Source: Epiperipatus broadwayi | Lineage: Eukaryota > Onychophora > Udeonychophora > Euonychophora > Peripatidae | Assembly (NCBI GenBank): GCA_028023455.1 | Contig: JAQFVV010012489.1 | Coordinates: forward strand, 3,411,881 to 3,475,880 | Direction of reading: 5' to 3' | DNA length: 64,000 nt | Part shown: positions 1-14,832 of the stretch, piece after piece | How positions within the stretch are numbered: the stretch's first letter is position 1 | How the letters are laid out: the number at the start of each line of letters is the position of its first letter | Made by a program: the position numbers and the translations under genes | The notes under the pieces: model-generated | Told to the model about the DNA's origin: nothing | Database searches by the model: none | What the model saw: only the letters and a program-made list of their open reading frames with translations

Positions 1-3000
1 CACTTTCTTAAACTTAATAATATTTAAGCAAACCTTAATTCTTGTTTAATATAAGATTAAATAATTTTTCACCTATCTGAATAATTCCTTACGAATACTG
101 TATTTTGTTTTTACCTGTCACAGATCAGTAGTGCAGGCAATAAATCTAAAAAGTCGCATTTTAAGTAAAGAAAGTAATGTTTCAGCGATTATATATTTAT
201 CAATAATAGTTTAGCATTTCATCTAATATAAATTTTAAATAGAGTGGTATTTTGTTATTGTTTATTTTATATTAAAATATTGAGAACATTTTATTTTTAA
301 ATCTTATAAGCAATAAAATGCCATTTGTTTTACATTATTTTTAAATTCAGATTTATCAGTCGTAAAAAATTCAAATGGAAAGTAAATATCAGTTGTTATA
401 TTTATTATTAAAATAATTAATTGCATTAATTAAATTTATGTCTTATAAAATAATTGTTAACTTAAGACAAACGTAAAAAATTTCTTAAATGTTTATGCTT
501 TGTTGTTGTGTTGCCCCCCCCCCCCATTCCAATGTATTTTATTAGATAAAAAATATCATTTCAATTGATATCTTTTAAACCGTGTAATGTTTTAAGAAAT
601 AAATATATATTTATTCCTGATAATCCAAAACAAAACATCACATGATCTCCAATATACATCATGCATGACAAGAGAAAGTTTTATTTAATACTTTTCCATT
701 GCTGCCACCTATCATAAGCTTGAATAATCAATAAATACTAGATGATAGTATTTATTGAATCCATATCCATTGCCTTTCTAACAGTATCCCAAACTAGTTT
801 CTTACATATAACTTTTACACTTTATCTAGAATTTATATAAAATCAAACCAAAAAAAAAAAACAACTACATGATGCCAGCATAGATATTTTTAATAAAAAC
901 AAATTCTATTAATTTTACAATTCTGATCGAAGAATAAAAAAAAAAAACTATAATTGTTATTAAAATTATGACCATAAAAATATAAAGATTTAGAAATCAT
1001 CCCAAAATCTTGGATTCAAGATATCAAATTGTTCTTAAGCTTCATGCCAATATTGTAAAAAGAAAATATAAGGAAAATTGCAAGTGGAAGATGCATTAGG
1101 TCTAAAAATGTACATTCACTAAGTTCAGTTTAAATTTTTTTCTGGTAAAAGCCATTAGCCATAAATTGATCTGGGTATATGAATAGGGTAGCACTGGATT
1201 ATAGATTTGATAAGCATTACCATTTAATAAATATTGGTTACTTATTTTTATAATGAATCACAGCAGGCAAAGACAACAAAATAGAGTTTGTTTTTTGATT
1301 TCTGCAGATGTTACTTTTAAATAGTTTTATTATATTTCAAATCTTTACATTATGTTCCTTATAGATTTATAAAACCTAGGAATTTGAAGTTGATTGCTAT
1401 CTATGTACAATCTAAGTTTAATCATTAAAGGCTAGGCAACTCTTAAACAATCTCTATATCATTAACAATCAACAATTTCAAACTGTTGTCAAGGCAACCT
1501 CATTTTAACAATAAAGGTGGAATACCACCTCTATTAAGAATCTAATATATTTATATAGACAATAAAAATAGCAACTTGACCACAAAGATTGAAATTATTG
1601 ATACAAAGAAGTTTAAGTAAACCTCTTTAAACAGGTAAATATAATCTCTTCTGAATGCACATTAACAAATATTCAATTATAATTACAAACTGCAATTATA
1701 ATTTTCAAATTGCACCCTAAGTATTACTTAAATAATAAGTGTAATAACTAAGTTTAATACTGTTAACTCTAATGCTCAGATAGAGCCAATCAGATAACTT
1801 GCCATGAACATGATTGGTGTTTAAGTTTATATGGAGTTTAATTTTTTTTTGTAAGTTATTGTTCCATACTTCCACAGAGTTATAAATAAGTGAATCTCAT
1901 TATCCTTAGCTGGAGACCACATACTTATCCTTTTTATATGTTCAAAAGGCTATGTAGTGTGGCAATATTTTCCTGTCAAAGTGATTATCTGATAAATAAA
2001 TTTTGTATTAAATTTGTTTTCAATATTGTAAGCTGTAGTCTACGTCTTTTATTTTTTGTTAAACGTCACATCTAATTAAAAATTATTCTCTTTCTTTTTA
2101 CATCAGCCTTTAACATTTCACTTTGCCCATTCCATTTGGCTATCATTTTTATGTGAAAGTGAACAATTCTTTAGATTTGAAGTACCATGGTGGGAATGGC
2201 TGATAAGAGTTTCACAGTCCACTAGACTTGATCAAGTCACATAAATTGCATTTACTCAGAGTGAATTTTTTTTCATGCGGTTTATAAAATAAAATTTTTA
2301 TTTTAAAACTTGCTTGACGGGGAATTATTTTTCAATACTAGCGTTTAATTACATTATCCGTTTTAAATTGAACACAGTTAATTTAAAAATTGTATTTATA
2401 AATTAAACAAATTACATTTAATGTTTCAAAAAAATTTAATTATTCAAACTTTTAAACTCATTTGATATAATAAGAGCAACGAGGTGAATTTTAAAAAATA
2501 TATATTATAATTATGTTTTGCGATATTTTAAAGTTTGTAATTTGTATATATAGTGAAATTATTAGTAGTATTAACAACGTCTAAATAATAATGCGCTAAT
2601 TGCCAATAGTTTAAGATTAATAGATCAGTAAATCAATTTAATACAATAAAGATAGGAAACTTTTGTTGACTCTATACATGTTTCAAATATATCCTTTATT
2701 TTAAAATTGTTGGGTTTATATAATTCAGAAGCACGAGCATATGCTCATGCACAAATATATTCTATTCAATTATGGAATTACATGAATGCATACATATACG
2801 TATATTCATAAGTATACTCATGATAAAAAATTTCAACGCAGAATCATTGTGTCTTCCTACAATAAATCCAAGTTTGACTTGGCATTTCAATTTAAATCAA
2901 GGAAAACTTTTTTATAAGATTTAGGATTGTTTTATACCATCCTATATCGGCAGTAAATAAATATGTAGATAGCTGGATATAAGAAAGAAAACTATTCAAA

Positions 3001-3105
3001 CCCTCACCCCGTGAGTTGAATCGTTATAAGAGGATGTATAAAAATCATTTGATCTGTAGCAAATCATTTATTAAAAAAGCTGTTTTCCATTTTACTTATT
3101 TATAT
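1..3105. other. AT-rich non-coding stretch
   Basis: I see no coding region. Open frames here are short and of low complexity. A run of 12 C lies at 514-525. A 5' flank resembling the fold-back element of 12.8 kb lies at about 1421-1550. The rest is unstructured AT-rich DNA. Confidence 0.6.
1421..1550. repeat. Partial copy of the 12.8 kb fold-back element
   Basis: The stretch contains words shared with the element at 12802-12998, including ACAATCT, AACAATC and AAACTGTTGTCAAGG, then a pyrimidine/purine switch around 1500-1540. It looks like one arm plus the centre of the same miniature inverted-repeat element. The class is unknown. Confidence 0.5.
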
Positions 3106-6100
3106 TGTGCCCTTCCTTTAAAGAAGTATGAATAAAAGAATCCCACTAATTGAGATATAACAATATGGAACTACAGTTACTGTACATAATAATTATCAAG
3201 ACAATTAACATTAAGACTAGCTCAAGATACATTGCTAACATACAATATTTTTCAATAACTAAATATAAGAAAACTTATTAAATAAAATACTATAACACTT
3301 AAATTCAACATAAATAATCAGGATTCCAAGTCTAATACTCAATCTATTCATTTCAATAATAAATTTAACTTATAAACTTGCTCAATATTATAAATAAAAT
3401 ATGGTTCTTATCAAATAACAATTATAATTATAAAACTCTTAACATGAGATATTCAATAAGGTACACTGGCCTAAACATTGAGAATACATCCCTAAAGATA
3501 CATTCCCAATGGCATAAGAATATTATTCCACTAAATTCACATAACTACAATGTAATACTCTCATGTCTTAAAACACACATCCTAAAATACGATTTATAAA
3601 TTTGTTAAAAAAATAACAATAAATTACTTAATGTTCCTTTAATAAAAATACTAATTGAACATTTAACCTTAACTAATAATTTCTTACTTATCAACTTCCA
3701 ATAGAAAATTTTACAATTCTCCAAAATAATAATATTAGGTTCATTTCTAACAAACTAATAACAAAATGAATGAATTAAATAACACCCTGATGTTAAATAT
3801 GATGAAGGATTTTACAAGATATCTAACTAATCTTATAAAATAATAACAACAATAAATCACTTAAATAAATTAATGACTCTCAACATTAAATCTATTTAAT
3901 GATTTAAGTTTAGTAATAAAAGATAAACGATGTAATAAAATTTTAAGTAAACATTGTACAATCTCTCTTTGTTTAATGTGGCATTCTTAAAAATATATAT
4001 AATGTATTTGAATATTGGGGCACCATTAAGTATATCTCTCATTGGTGTTGTATCAGATTAAAAATAATTACCAATTACTCAATCAAATATAATAAAAATA
4101 ATATCTAAGTATTCTTTATGGATCATCTCCAAATAAGTAATATTCTAAATTATTAATTTCTGTGGATCATGCATGTAGAATTAAATATCAAATAAAAAAA
4201 CATGTGATATGTGGATAAATTACAACTCAACTAGAATATGTTTCAAAAAAGTAGTTAACAAATTTATTTACAAATTAACAATAAATTTATAACATAATAT
4301 AAAAAATATTTATAAAGATAAAATAAGAATTGGCATTATTTAACATTAAAAAAAATATTTACAGTAAATCTTGCCAATAAATGGCAAAAATAAAATAAAA
4401 CACCTTTCACTCCTGCTATTTCAAATAAAATTTAAAAAAAAAAACTTAAGCCAATAATGACAATATATAATCCTTATTCAGTAAGATAATATTCTATTAT
4501 TTTATATTAGGAACAGATATAATAAATTTCCCAATTTCTAAGAAAACTTAATATCACACTTATACTGTTATAAAATATACTTCTTATGATGTAGTGCATC
4601 AATAGAAGTTTATATTTTAAAATACACTTCTTAAAATCCAAGAAATAAAATATTAAAAGAAAAATTATTAAAAACTTTCTTTGCAGTTTAGCAAAGTATT
4701 ATCCAGAAATTTGAATATCAGAAATTTTTTAATAAAAATATGAATATCTCCCTCTATAAAAAATTAACTATTTATGCAAAATACTTAAGAGATAATTTCA
4801 TAATTTTTTTGTAAATTAAAAGAGTTTAAATTATTTATAATAAAATTTAAAGAACCATCTATAAATTATATTGCTTAAAATTTGCATTTCTTTTGTTTTT
4901 ATATTCTTACATTCATCATATCCAAAATCATTTTGACTATTCTCTCTTCTATTCCAATTTAAATGTGCATCTGTTTAAGCTAAGTGATATCTAATATTTG
5001 TATGAGTACAAATTACTCCTCTCTTATGTTATATACTATAGCAATCATCAAAGATCTCAACATCATTTGCAAAAGACATTTCTATATACTTCATCTTGCC
5101 CTCTCATAAAATTAACTTCAAATGGTTTAGTCATTACTTTATCAACTTATAAAACTATCCTCTATGATGTTTCCTGTGATGATAGATAGTGATTAAAATG
5201 TAGGATATGGAATAATAACAAGAATGACTGAAAAGAGTAAGATAATATCATCATGGATACAGTGCAAATCATAATAATAGGTCCATATTTACTGGGTAAC
5301 TAAGATTCAAGTCATGGCTCTATTATAGCACTTATTGATGATAAAGAAATGCAATTTACCATGCAAAGAGATATACATTCCAATGTTATCTGTATATTTT
5401 AATAACTTTAAAGTATGAAAATATAATTCACTAACAACAGATTTCAACATATTCCTAACACCTAGGATTGAATATGAATATTACTTTCCCAACCACCATC
5501 CTATATCTCCCACAATGAATAATTCACTTATCATAAAATATAAAAATCACATTCTAAAATAATTTCCAAAACACAATATTAAAGAAACAACAAAGATTTA
5601 CATTCATTTCAAGATGGTTTTTTAAAAGATTTCATGCACAAATGATCTTGATATGTTTCAATACTAGGCATTTATTTATTTGTTATTATAACATTTAGCA
5701 ATCAGTATTAGGGCTTTCTCTGTATTTTCTCAGATAACATTCACAGAGATAAAATATTAATAAATTAAAGATGTTATTTAGTGTACACATATTTAAGCAT
5801 TCACATCAAATAAATATTTTAAATATCCTTGGATGTTTTCAAAAAACATTCATACACATTCATCAATTCTTTTATAAAAATACACATGATGATAATTTCT
5901 ATCAATGGTTCATTCCATTCTTTAATATTAAATTCAAGCAATATGAAATATTAAGTTAAAATACTAATTAGGATATATAATTAAAAAAAAACACCAAAGT
6001 ATTAAGCAAAATATAATCTAAATAATAAAAAGAAATTACCAATGATCTCAACCATTATTAAGATCATTATAGTAATATGCTTCTTGGACCATACATTAAA

Positions 6101-8516
6101 AAGAAAACCAATTACAATTGTAATTTGTCTTGTTCAAAAAATTGCTTTCTGAATACCCATTTTTTATTTAACATAATAATAAAGTTAATCTATTTTAAGA
6201 TTAAATTTAAAATATAATAACAAAAGGTAAGTTTTAAAATTAAAAAAAAGTAATATTCTAAATATAAACATTATACTTCCCATTAAAAAATGATAAAGTT
6301 TTAAAGTTACAAAAATATTTTTTTTCTCTCCTTTTGCTCATAAGCTGAATGCTTCTCAGGAATCATTCCATTGCCTAGTTATGAGGAAAGCTTTGTACAC
6401 AAGCATACTCCTGTCTTGTTGTCATTAAGAATATGTAGAAGTAATAATATAAAAACCATTAAAATTCAAGAAGAATATTAATGATCACAAAAATATAAAA
6501 TGTTTATTTCAGTCCTTTCTGAAAATTTTATCCAGACATTTAATATTTTTGTGGAATAATAATTCAAAATCCATTTTATATGAAATATTTTCTTGTGTAT
6601 GTTCCTGCCATTGTGTATAGCAGATATATTGCAATAAATATTATATAAATAATATTTGCATTTTCCATTGGTCAAAAAACAAAACATTAGTAGCAAACAT
6701 TATATAATATAAATTATTTATTTAATATGTTTATCATCAGACATATAGCTGATAAATTAAGATATTTCTTTCTTTAAAAAAATTATAATTTTTATCCTTT
6801 TAAATGTATATATTTGCACTAAATATTTTTCTTTCCAGGTAAAAAGACAGCTATATCATTCAAAGCCATTTATTATCTGATATAATTTCAATCTTTTAAA
6901 AAATATATCTGAGCTCATTTATTCCAAATAAAGTTATTTAAAAGTATATACTTTATTTATTGGTTTGATCAATAGCAAGTCCTTTTAAAAGCATAAAAGA
7001 CATTTAAAAGTGATATTCTTCAATCTGTCTTTAAATACATCATTCTTAAAATATAAGTCCATTTTGATTACTTTAAAAACAAATTAAATGTGAACTATTA
7101 CTATCAATTATATAATAAGTAGACATTCATCATATTATAAAACATTTTAAAATCAGTTTTTAAACTTAGATGCAGATTCTTAATTTTTTTTTCTTTCTTT
7201 CAAATTTAACACTATGATAATGATTTTCAATAAATATCTAATTTCTCTTAATTGACTTTAATAAACTATTTTTATTGTAATGTGATAAAATTATTGTAAA
7301 AAAAAATGTTCACTTACTCCAGATATACTATAGATAAAAATTTCAAAGTTTTTATGTAAATCTTTTCCAGTTTTGTTGTAGTATATTCCTTGATATTTGG
7401 TGTTCATTGCCCAAAAATGTAAGTAATTACTATCATATTCTATAGAATTATTGAGGTCCTAAACTAAGTTCAAGTAAGAATAGACTGACTGGGAAATTTG
7501 ATGTTTTAGTGAACCATTATTTAAATAGTTATTCTAATTATATTTTTCAAAAACACTTTTAGTAATTTAAAATAAATTACCACTGTCACAATATAAAAAA
7601 AATATAGTTATAAATTTCAAATTAAATCTGTCTTAATCTGAATCTGTAAATGACTATATCACTAAAATCACTGAAATCACTGAATTCACTGTCTAGATTG
7701 GCTTCAATGTCTCTTTTTATACTGATCATGATCTAATGATTTCATTGGTCAATATTGCTTGTACAAATCTTCTAATTTACATAACTACATCAATATCATT
7801 TTTAAAATTAAGTTTTAAAATTATGAGATTATTAAATATTATCAAATTATTTAATACCTTAAATATTAAATATTTTATCTAAAAAATTAAATATTCTTAT
7901 AAAACATTTTTTTAATATTTAAATAATCTGAAATTGATTTAAAAAATAAAATACTACTTCTATATAAAATAATAATAGTTATTAATTATTACATTTCTAA
8001 TATTATCTCTAGTCTTAATATTTGTTACACTTTATTATGTATTAAATTTTTGCTAACAAGTTAAAATTAAAAGTTTTCTTTCCCTACCTTTTGTAAGCCT
8101 CCATATTCACATATTCACCTTTAATTATGTGATACTTTCAGCACACTTTAAACTAATATTAAATTAACTTATCATTTAAACAATGTTTTAAACAAAATAA
8201 TTATCTTAAACGGATAATATAAAATATTTATTGCTATAATTAAGTTATTCTGTCTCTCTAGTATTTTTTAAATATAATAAATAAAAAATGAATATTATCT
8301 TTTAAACAACTTATTGTATTCATTTATTATTTAATTCATCTCCAAATGTGTTCAAACTATTTAATATATGTTTATAAGCTTCTATCTACTGAGTTTGAAC
8401 TCCTACTACTTTTAATATCAAAATTATATGCTAGAAAATAACCTAAATTTATTTTTTTTAATCTAGCTATTTATTCAACCCTACTTAAACTATCTGTACT
8501 TATTATAAAGGGTACA
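3106..8516 (-). repeat. Family 1 long non-coding repeat, copy 1
   Basis: The left end reads TGTGCCCTTCC and the right end GGGTACA, each next to ATAT. The same ends bound copies at 41299-45606 and 48497-53392. Internal landmarks recur in order: ATGGCATAAGAATA near 3510, CTCATGTCTT shortly after, and a minus-strand promoter-like pair near 7715-7748. It is about 5.4 kb with no open frame above 73 codons. TG...CA ends with short inverted termini suggest a very long LTR or a non-coding LTR-type element. The class is inferred, not proven, and the strand is taken from the promoter direction. Confidence 0.65.
7715..7748 (-). promoter_or_regulatory. CCAAT plus TATA box in family 1 copy 1
   Basis: On the minus strand CCAAT (7748-7744) is followed 22 bp later by TATAAAA (7721-7715). 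The same pair at 21-22 bp spacing occurs at the matching place in copies 2 and 3, although the sequence between is diverged. This fits an RNA polymerase II promoter reading toward lower coordinates. Confidence 0.55.
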
Positions 8517-11500
8517 ATATATATGGCAAACTTCATAAAGTTATGAATTTTATTATATCTAATTGGGTTAATTACATTTATACCATGCTTAAAATATCAT
8601 ATTTAATAAATATGTTATATTTGTCTATATTTTCAAATAAATCATAAAGAGTCTACATTTATATAAGATAATATTAATAATTTTGCATATTAGATTATAC
8701 TATATGTTCCTTTATATATTTATGTTTTCATATTAAATTTCAACTTGTGTAATGACTTTTAATATTAAAATGAAATTGGCTGACCTGAAAAAAAAATATA
8801 AGTAGATTATTTATTTATTTATTATATATTTGTTATTTAAACACTTAAAAGATGAATATAACATGCATAAACCAAACATATAGGTATTACCGATATCATT
8901 GATAAAACTAAGAATGTGAAATAGAATGTTCTTTTGTGGTTAATTCTGTATTCGTTCCCATTCTTTTAACATACTAGACCCTTCTGGTCATCTGTCAGTA
9001 CTCACAATTATAGCAAATTATACTTTTCAAACACATTTGCTTTGTGCTTCCTTTTGAAATTTTAATTGTTAATTCCAATTTTACTATATATATATTTTTG
9101 ATAACTAGAATCTAAAATCCTCGAAATCAAATGTTTTTAGCTTTAGAAAAAAATGACAGTCATAATACTCCGGATGTGCAGTCTTTTTTCTACTAAGATT
9201 TCAGAAAGAAAATGCACATTTGATCTTATTTTTTCCATCTATATACTTTATTAATTTGAAAAATTAGCTTTTCTCTGAACAATAATAATATAGTAAAAAA
9301 TAATTATTGTTTATTTTTTATAACATACAACACATATTACAATAACTGTTTTTGTCATGAAAATTTTATCTTTTTTGTTACAGAAAGATTTGAAGAATTT
9401 GAACTTTTTATATTATTGCTTATAATAGTATAATAACATTTTATAATTTTGGTTTTATAGTATATAATTTGAAACATAGGTTTAAATATTACATTTTATA
9501 TTGTCTAATTGAAAGATTTATTTCAGTACAAGATTTCTTTTTCTGTACATTGAAAAATTTACACTTTTTATATTGAAAAATTTCAAGAAATAAAACTAAA
9601 TTTTATTATGTCTTTTCCAAAGACTTTATCATGTGTTTGAAGTGTTAGTATTCATTCATTTATAGTTAAAATCTGCAAAGCGCATGTGCAACAGCTTAAT
9701 GCTGTTTAAATATGTAAATTTCATAAAGTTTTTATTATAAATATTAATATATATAATATTTTAAGATTCTCTTTATTTATATGCTGAATATATATATATT
9801 GTAGTGATGAGCTACAACCTGACACACCATCCAATTATTTAAGACACTCTACCAATTGGAGCCACATAGACATATTTGCTTAACCAATAAATTGCCAAGC
9901 AAATTATCATATAAACATTTTTTTTCCAACACATACATTTATATAAACATCTTTTTATTTTTAAAGAAATAATAAAAAGAAACCATTAAATTACTAGGGG
10001 AAACAGAGGTATACTAACACTGAAATAAAACATGTTATATGTTACTAACTGGGGAGAACTATACCAAAAAACTTACACATAAACCTTAAAAAAACAATGA
10101 CTGAATTAAAATCTAAACACAAAGCAACTAATTGTAGAGATGAAATTTAAAATATTTATAAATTATTTTTTTATTTATAATCCCATTTATTTATATTATG
10201 TCTGTTAAACAATGGAAAATGTCAAGGTTGAAATGTTTAAAAAAAAAAAAACTTCACATGACCTACAACGTGTTATTGATTGTTATATTGTCTTCTGCAT
10301 TCGAAGATAGAACATTATTTATTTTTTCTGCTTACAAATAAATTCGAATACAAAAATGGATATATATGTTCGAATTTAAATATATTTTTTAAAATATTAA
10401 TTAAAATGATCAAAAGCTAAACTTTTAAAGCAATCGTTTGAAGTGGAATAAATAATTTAAAGAAGATTTAAATTATTTGCTAATTAGACAATTTTAGTTA
10501 AATTTACATTACAATAATCTTCAATAATCAACTGTTTTGATATATAGTAATATCGTCACTGAAGTCTTGAAAAGCAAATAAATCAATATGTATTATTTTT
10601 ATATCAGTATTGCTTGCTGAACAGTTTATACCATAGGGTAATAATAAGTCATCAATAAAGCCATGAAAAGTTAAAGATTTTACCTGCCCATTTAGAGGAA
10701 ACTTGAAAACCATCTTTTGCCTTAAATAAAATGCCTAACCAAATCCAAGACAGGATAATTGGAGAACATTATTGCTTCTTGACCCAGACAAGAAATTTTT
10801 ATTCTTCACCCACGCACGGGAGCAGAACTTCATCTCCATTCATAGGAACTTATTTGGCAAATAAACAGTTCCCTGCAGTCTCATTGAACTTTAATTAACA
10901 TAATGGGATAAGAATTGTGTTTTATTTTTATTTTTTGTCTATTTGTAAATTTTGTGTATATTTTTGTTTTCTACAATTGGAAGCCAATGTGTTATAGTTT
11001 TGGGAAAATTCATTATGAGAGTAAGGAGGGGGAAAATATAAGATTTAACTATTTTTTTTATATTTTTATCATTTTCATTAGAATGTAATAATAAAAAAAT
11101 TATATTAGTTTTGACATCCCCATCTGACTGACTTTTGACAACATAAAGGAAATTGAGAGGTAAAAAATTTTAATATTATCTTACAGTAAGCAACACACAA
11201 TGATAGAGTTTCTATTTATTTATTATTAATTAAGCTTACTTTTATATTACTTTTAAATGAATGATTTATAACCATTGATCTATCTAGACAACAAAGATAT
11301 ATATATATATATTATGTTTGCATATATATTGTAAATTAGCCAGTTAAAATCGCTATCACATATACATATAATAATTTTAAATATTCGTTGTTGTAAATAA
11401 TTGGTCAAGTACATGAACTTCTACCATTGGGTTTAGGGCAAGGATTTTATTTTTATTAATATCATTATAGATATTGATATGTTAGAAATTCATCCTTGAC

Positions 11501-11557
11501 AAAATAAATTACGTGTATCAGATTTAATTGTTATTCATATTTTATATATATATTTTA
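8517..11557. other. AT-rich non-coding stretch
   Basis: Nothing recognisable is seen. A slightly more GC-rich patch at about 10735-10890 does not give a convincing open frame. A short TA run lies at about 11300-11311. Confidence 0.5.
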
Positions 11558-11657
11558 TATGTCATAACACCGGCCGGGACACGAATCCACAACCGTCTGC
11601 AATCAAATACTTGCTTGCAAGGCGGCCACGATGACCTCTCGGCTAACAGCGCTTGAC
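11558..11657 (-). mobile_element. tRNA-derived SINE, copy 1
   Basis: Read on the minus strand this has a tRNA-like head with an A-box-like GTTAGCCGAGAGGTC, an anticodon-like loop CTTGCAA and a B-box-like GGATTCGTGTCCC, then TATGACATA before an AT-rich tail. Four other copies are in the window (31381, 38785, 58218, 61906). The loop could read Ala (TGC), but arm pairing is poor, so tRNA identity is open. Flanking duplications are blurred by AT-rich sequence. Confidence 0.8.
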
Positions 11658-12756
11658 TTTTTATATTTTTTGTTAATCAATAAATGTTTATATAATTCGT
11701 TATTTTAATCTGGTCTCTAACTCATCATTATTTCTATATCCACTATTAGCTTTATAGTTCATCATTATTCATATACCCATTATAAAGATTATTATCTTAT
11801 TTAGTTTTACACCTATCAATATTATTATTATGATAGAGAAAATACATATACATATTTAAGTCATTTATTATAACTTTTAATACATATATACTTATGCTGC
11901 ACATACATATTTTTTTATATATCTTATGCTTAATTGATTTTTTGTAATTAATTATCACCTATATAAAGGTGCAATAACTACTATTAGTGTGATCTCCTTC
12001 TCTATAAGAGAGCTCAAGCAATTACTCCTTGAATTCGAATACTGTGGTATAACGTGGCTAGAAAGGAGTGAGAATTGGATGAACTGACCCAAATTGTATC
12101 TAAGTTAATAAAAATAGGTAGAGATAGTCTATTGGAAGCAGGTACAATCATAAGTTATGTATTTCATTGCGTAATATCTTGCATCCTATCTGAAGACCCA
12201 AAGTCCGACCATAGTAAGATGTGCTCCCCCTACCTCTTCTGGAATCCACCAGCTTGTTACAATATATATATATTACTTTATATTGTAATTTCAATTTTTT
12301 AAAACTTTATTTATGCTGGATTACAGACACATAATACTTTTTTTGGCTAGCTTGAGTTGTATTCTCATATCTGCAATTCAAAAGTTGGATATTATGTAAT
12401 ACTTAATATACTTTTTACAATATGCTTACACAAATCTGCTTCAGTTATCTGTTCCATAAGTTATATATTCCTGTTTCTTAATAAAATAACTTTTACAAAT
12501 AATAATATTTTATTTTTGCATATATATGTGCATATGCTTGGTAAAGTGAGATTTTTACCTGTCTTTTTTCTGCTTTATTATCTGGTTTTAAATATTTGGC
12601 TAAGTGCACTTTTGATGCTGAGAACCATAATAATTTACAGTGCTAAATATTTATATAAATGTTTTGAGATTAACTCATTGCAACTTTTTAAATATAATTG
12701 AATAACCCTCTAATATCAGTTAAATGACAATACATCTTTAACTTTACCCTCTTTCC
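11658..12756. other. Intervening AT-rich stretch
   Basis: A moderately complex patch at 11990-12260 is not recognised. A 114-codon open frame at 12357-12701 is rich in Ile, Leu, Phe and Tyr and is best explained by base composition. No repeat family was matched. Confidence 0.45.
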
Positions 12757-13073
12757 TATATATATATAAACAATTATGTACATTGTAGATATATATATAT
12801 AATCATTAGAAAGCAATCAACACTTGGACAATCTCAATATAGATAACAATTAACAATCTGAAACTGTTGTCAAGGAAAACAATTAACAATTAAGATGGAA
12901 TTTCACCTTTATTGTTAGGAAATTGCCTTGGCAACAGTTTGAGATTGTTGACTGTTATCTATATTGGGATTGTCTAAGTGTTGATTGGTTTCTAATGGTT
13001 ACTTATAAACCCATTTAGCCTTGAGCATTATTACTCTTATATATATATATATAAACAATTATGTACATTGTAG
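12757..13073. mobile_element. Fold-back (MITE-like) element with 32-bp flanking direct repeats
   Basis: Positions 12802-12998 form an imperfect palindrome. The left arm, starting CATTAGAAAGCAATCAACACT, matches the reverse complement of the right arm ending GTGTTGATTGGTTTCTAATG. The arms carry AACTGTTGTCAAGG and its partner CCTTGGCAACAGTTT. Identical 32-nt direct repeats, ending ATGTACATTGTAG, flank it at 12757-12788 and 13042-13073. No coding capacity. Superfamily not recognised. Confidence 0.75.
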
Positions 13074-14760
13074 CCTATTCTAAATGAATCTATGATGAAT
13101 AATTAGTTTTCACTTTATTCTTGAGGAGTAAGCAAATACATAAATAATTAATGGTTACCGAATAACAGTTCAAAATAATTCTGGGATTAGTTATTTTACT
13201 AATGAAAAGGACTGCAAATATTAAATATGAGAGATGGTATGTAATAAAATACTACAATGACAGCATTTCAGTGGAATATATAATATTTGATCAATAGAAG
13301 AGACTGATGATTTTAAACAAGGAGATTTTTTTTCAGCTATCAATCCTGTAACTATCACTGTAAAAATTTGCATAAAAGAAAGTCATCCGATGATTTTTGT
13401 TAATATTTACATAGCAAAATAAAGCATTAAATGATTATTTTAGCTTACCTTTAACATATATGTATATATTAACCAAAATGCTTTGACAGATTCATGAATT
13501 TAAACATTGAAAATTTAATAGGAATTTTCTACTTGCTTTGTAAATAATTGTTCGACAAAGACGCAATAGAACAAAATACTAATTTAAAATGGACATTATT
13601 AATTTAGTAGTTGCATTTGTGTCAAAAATATTTAAGCTAAAAATAACTCTGTTTTAGCCATACAGAAGACTTTCTAGAAGTCATGCCACTGAATGGTCAG
13701 TTTAAGTTTAAAACTGGATTCTAAACAGTGGAAGAGACCTAGTAAAAGATCACGTATGAGATGGATGAATTAAAAAAAAAGTTTTCTGAAGTGATGAATG
13801 AAAATGTATCAGTAAGATAAATTAGACAAAACTAAAAGAGTCCTTCATTTTTTAGTAGACTGATAATCATCAAAAGTGATAAATACCTTTTTAAAAACAA
13901 ATATATATATATATACTTATTATTATTAATATTATGCCAAATATCAGTTATTGTAAATTTTATACAAAATTTACAAAAAACCAATAATATAGATATTAGA
14001 AGAGAATTTAAGAATGAAAAAAACCTGTAGATTGTTTGATATATTGGCCACATTAAAATAATTTTTGCATAATGAATAACAAAATTATTATTAGTAATAG
14101 TAACAGAAGTAGGCGTATTAACTTTTTTCTTCCCTATTCCCTCCCTATCAGTAAAATTCATTCTTCATCTGATTAAGGTTTTGATTGCTTCCTATAACAG
14201 TTCATCACTCTGGAACAGCTTGTCATAGTTTTTGTCTTGTTAAGTAAAAATTTTCTATTTACAAAGTCTTTTCTTGAATTGAAGTCAGAAATGAATTTCC
14301 TTCATTTTCTAATATGAGCAGTCAGTCAGCATGTATTTTACTTTGCCAAAACTTTTTTTTTCATCTTTATAATCCTGAATTACATCTCAAACTTTGATGA
14401 TTTGACTTAAAGTGAAATTGCTTTTGACTCAAAAGATTTATAATATACATTTTTCTCCTTCTTTATACCCCGTCATAGTGGAAGAGTGAATATCAGTGAC
14501 GGCCAACTCAAGTGACAAAAATTGAAACTATTTAAGAATTAAAAGCCAAATAATAATAATTTAATGTAAAAGAAAGCAGTCAATATTTCAAAAAATATTT
14601 AGAGTTTATAAATTATTTCTTTTTATAAAAAAAATAAAAATATTATTGAAACATGTTTAAATTATTTTTATAATTCTAATTAATAAAATTATATGTTTTA
14701 TTCTGCAATTCATTTCAATAAGAATAGCAGAGTTGTCATATTCCTACAACAATTAGTTAA
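13074..14760. other. AT-rich non-coding stretch
   Basis: No coding or RNA feature is supported. The 109-codon minus-strand frame at 13832-14161 includes a short TA microsatellite and shows no domain. Confidence 0.5.
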
Positions 14761-14832
14761 GCGTTGGTGGCCTAGTGGTTAGCATAGCTGCCTTCCAAGC
14801 AGCTGGCCCGGGTTCGCTTCCCGGTCAACGCA
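14761..14832 (+). tRNA. tRNA-Gly(UCC)-like sequence, probably a pseudogene or SINE head
   Basis: A 72-nt cloverleaf can be drawn. The acceptor GCGTTGG pairs with TCAACGC with one G-U, the anticodon stem GCTGC pairs with GCAGC around loop CTTCCAA (anticodon TCC, Gly), and the T stem is fully paired. The body closely resembles animal tRNA-Gly(UCC). Two things argue against a working gene. The T loop reads TTCGCTT, so the almost invariant A58 is C. There is also no T-run terminator just downstream; TTTGTCATATG and 13 A follow instead, as in a retroposed copy. The CATATGA-then-A tail resembles the 3' end of the SINE family in this window. The tRNA-like fold is well supported; function is doubtful. 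Confidence 0.8.

Noticed and set aside
12357-12701. 114-codon open frame on the plus strand
   Set aside because: Dominated by Ile, Leu, Phe and Tyr from AT-rich codons, with no domain and no homology that I recognise. Long chance frames are expected at this composition.
13832-14161. 109-codon minus-strand frame
   Set aside because: Spans a TA microsatellite and has composition-driven residues only.
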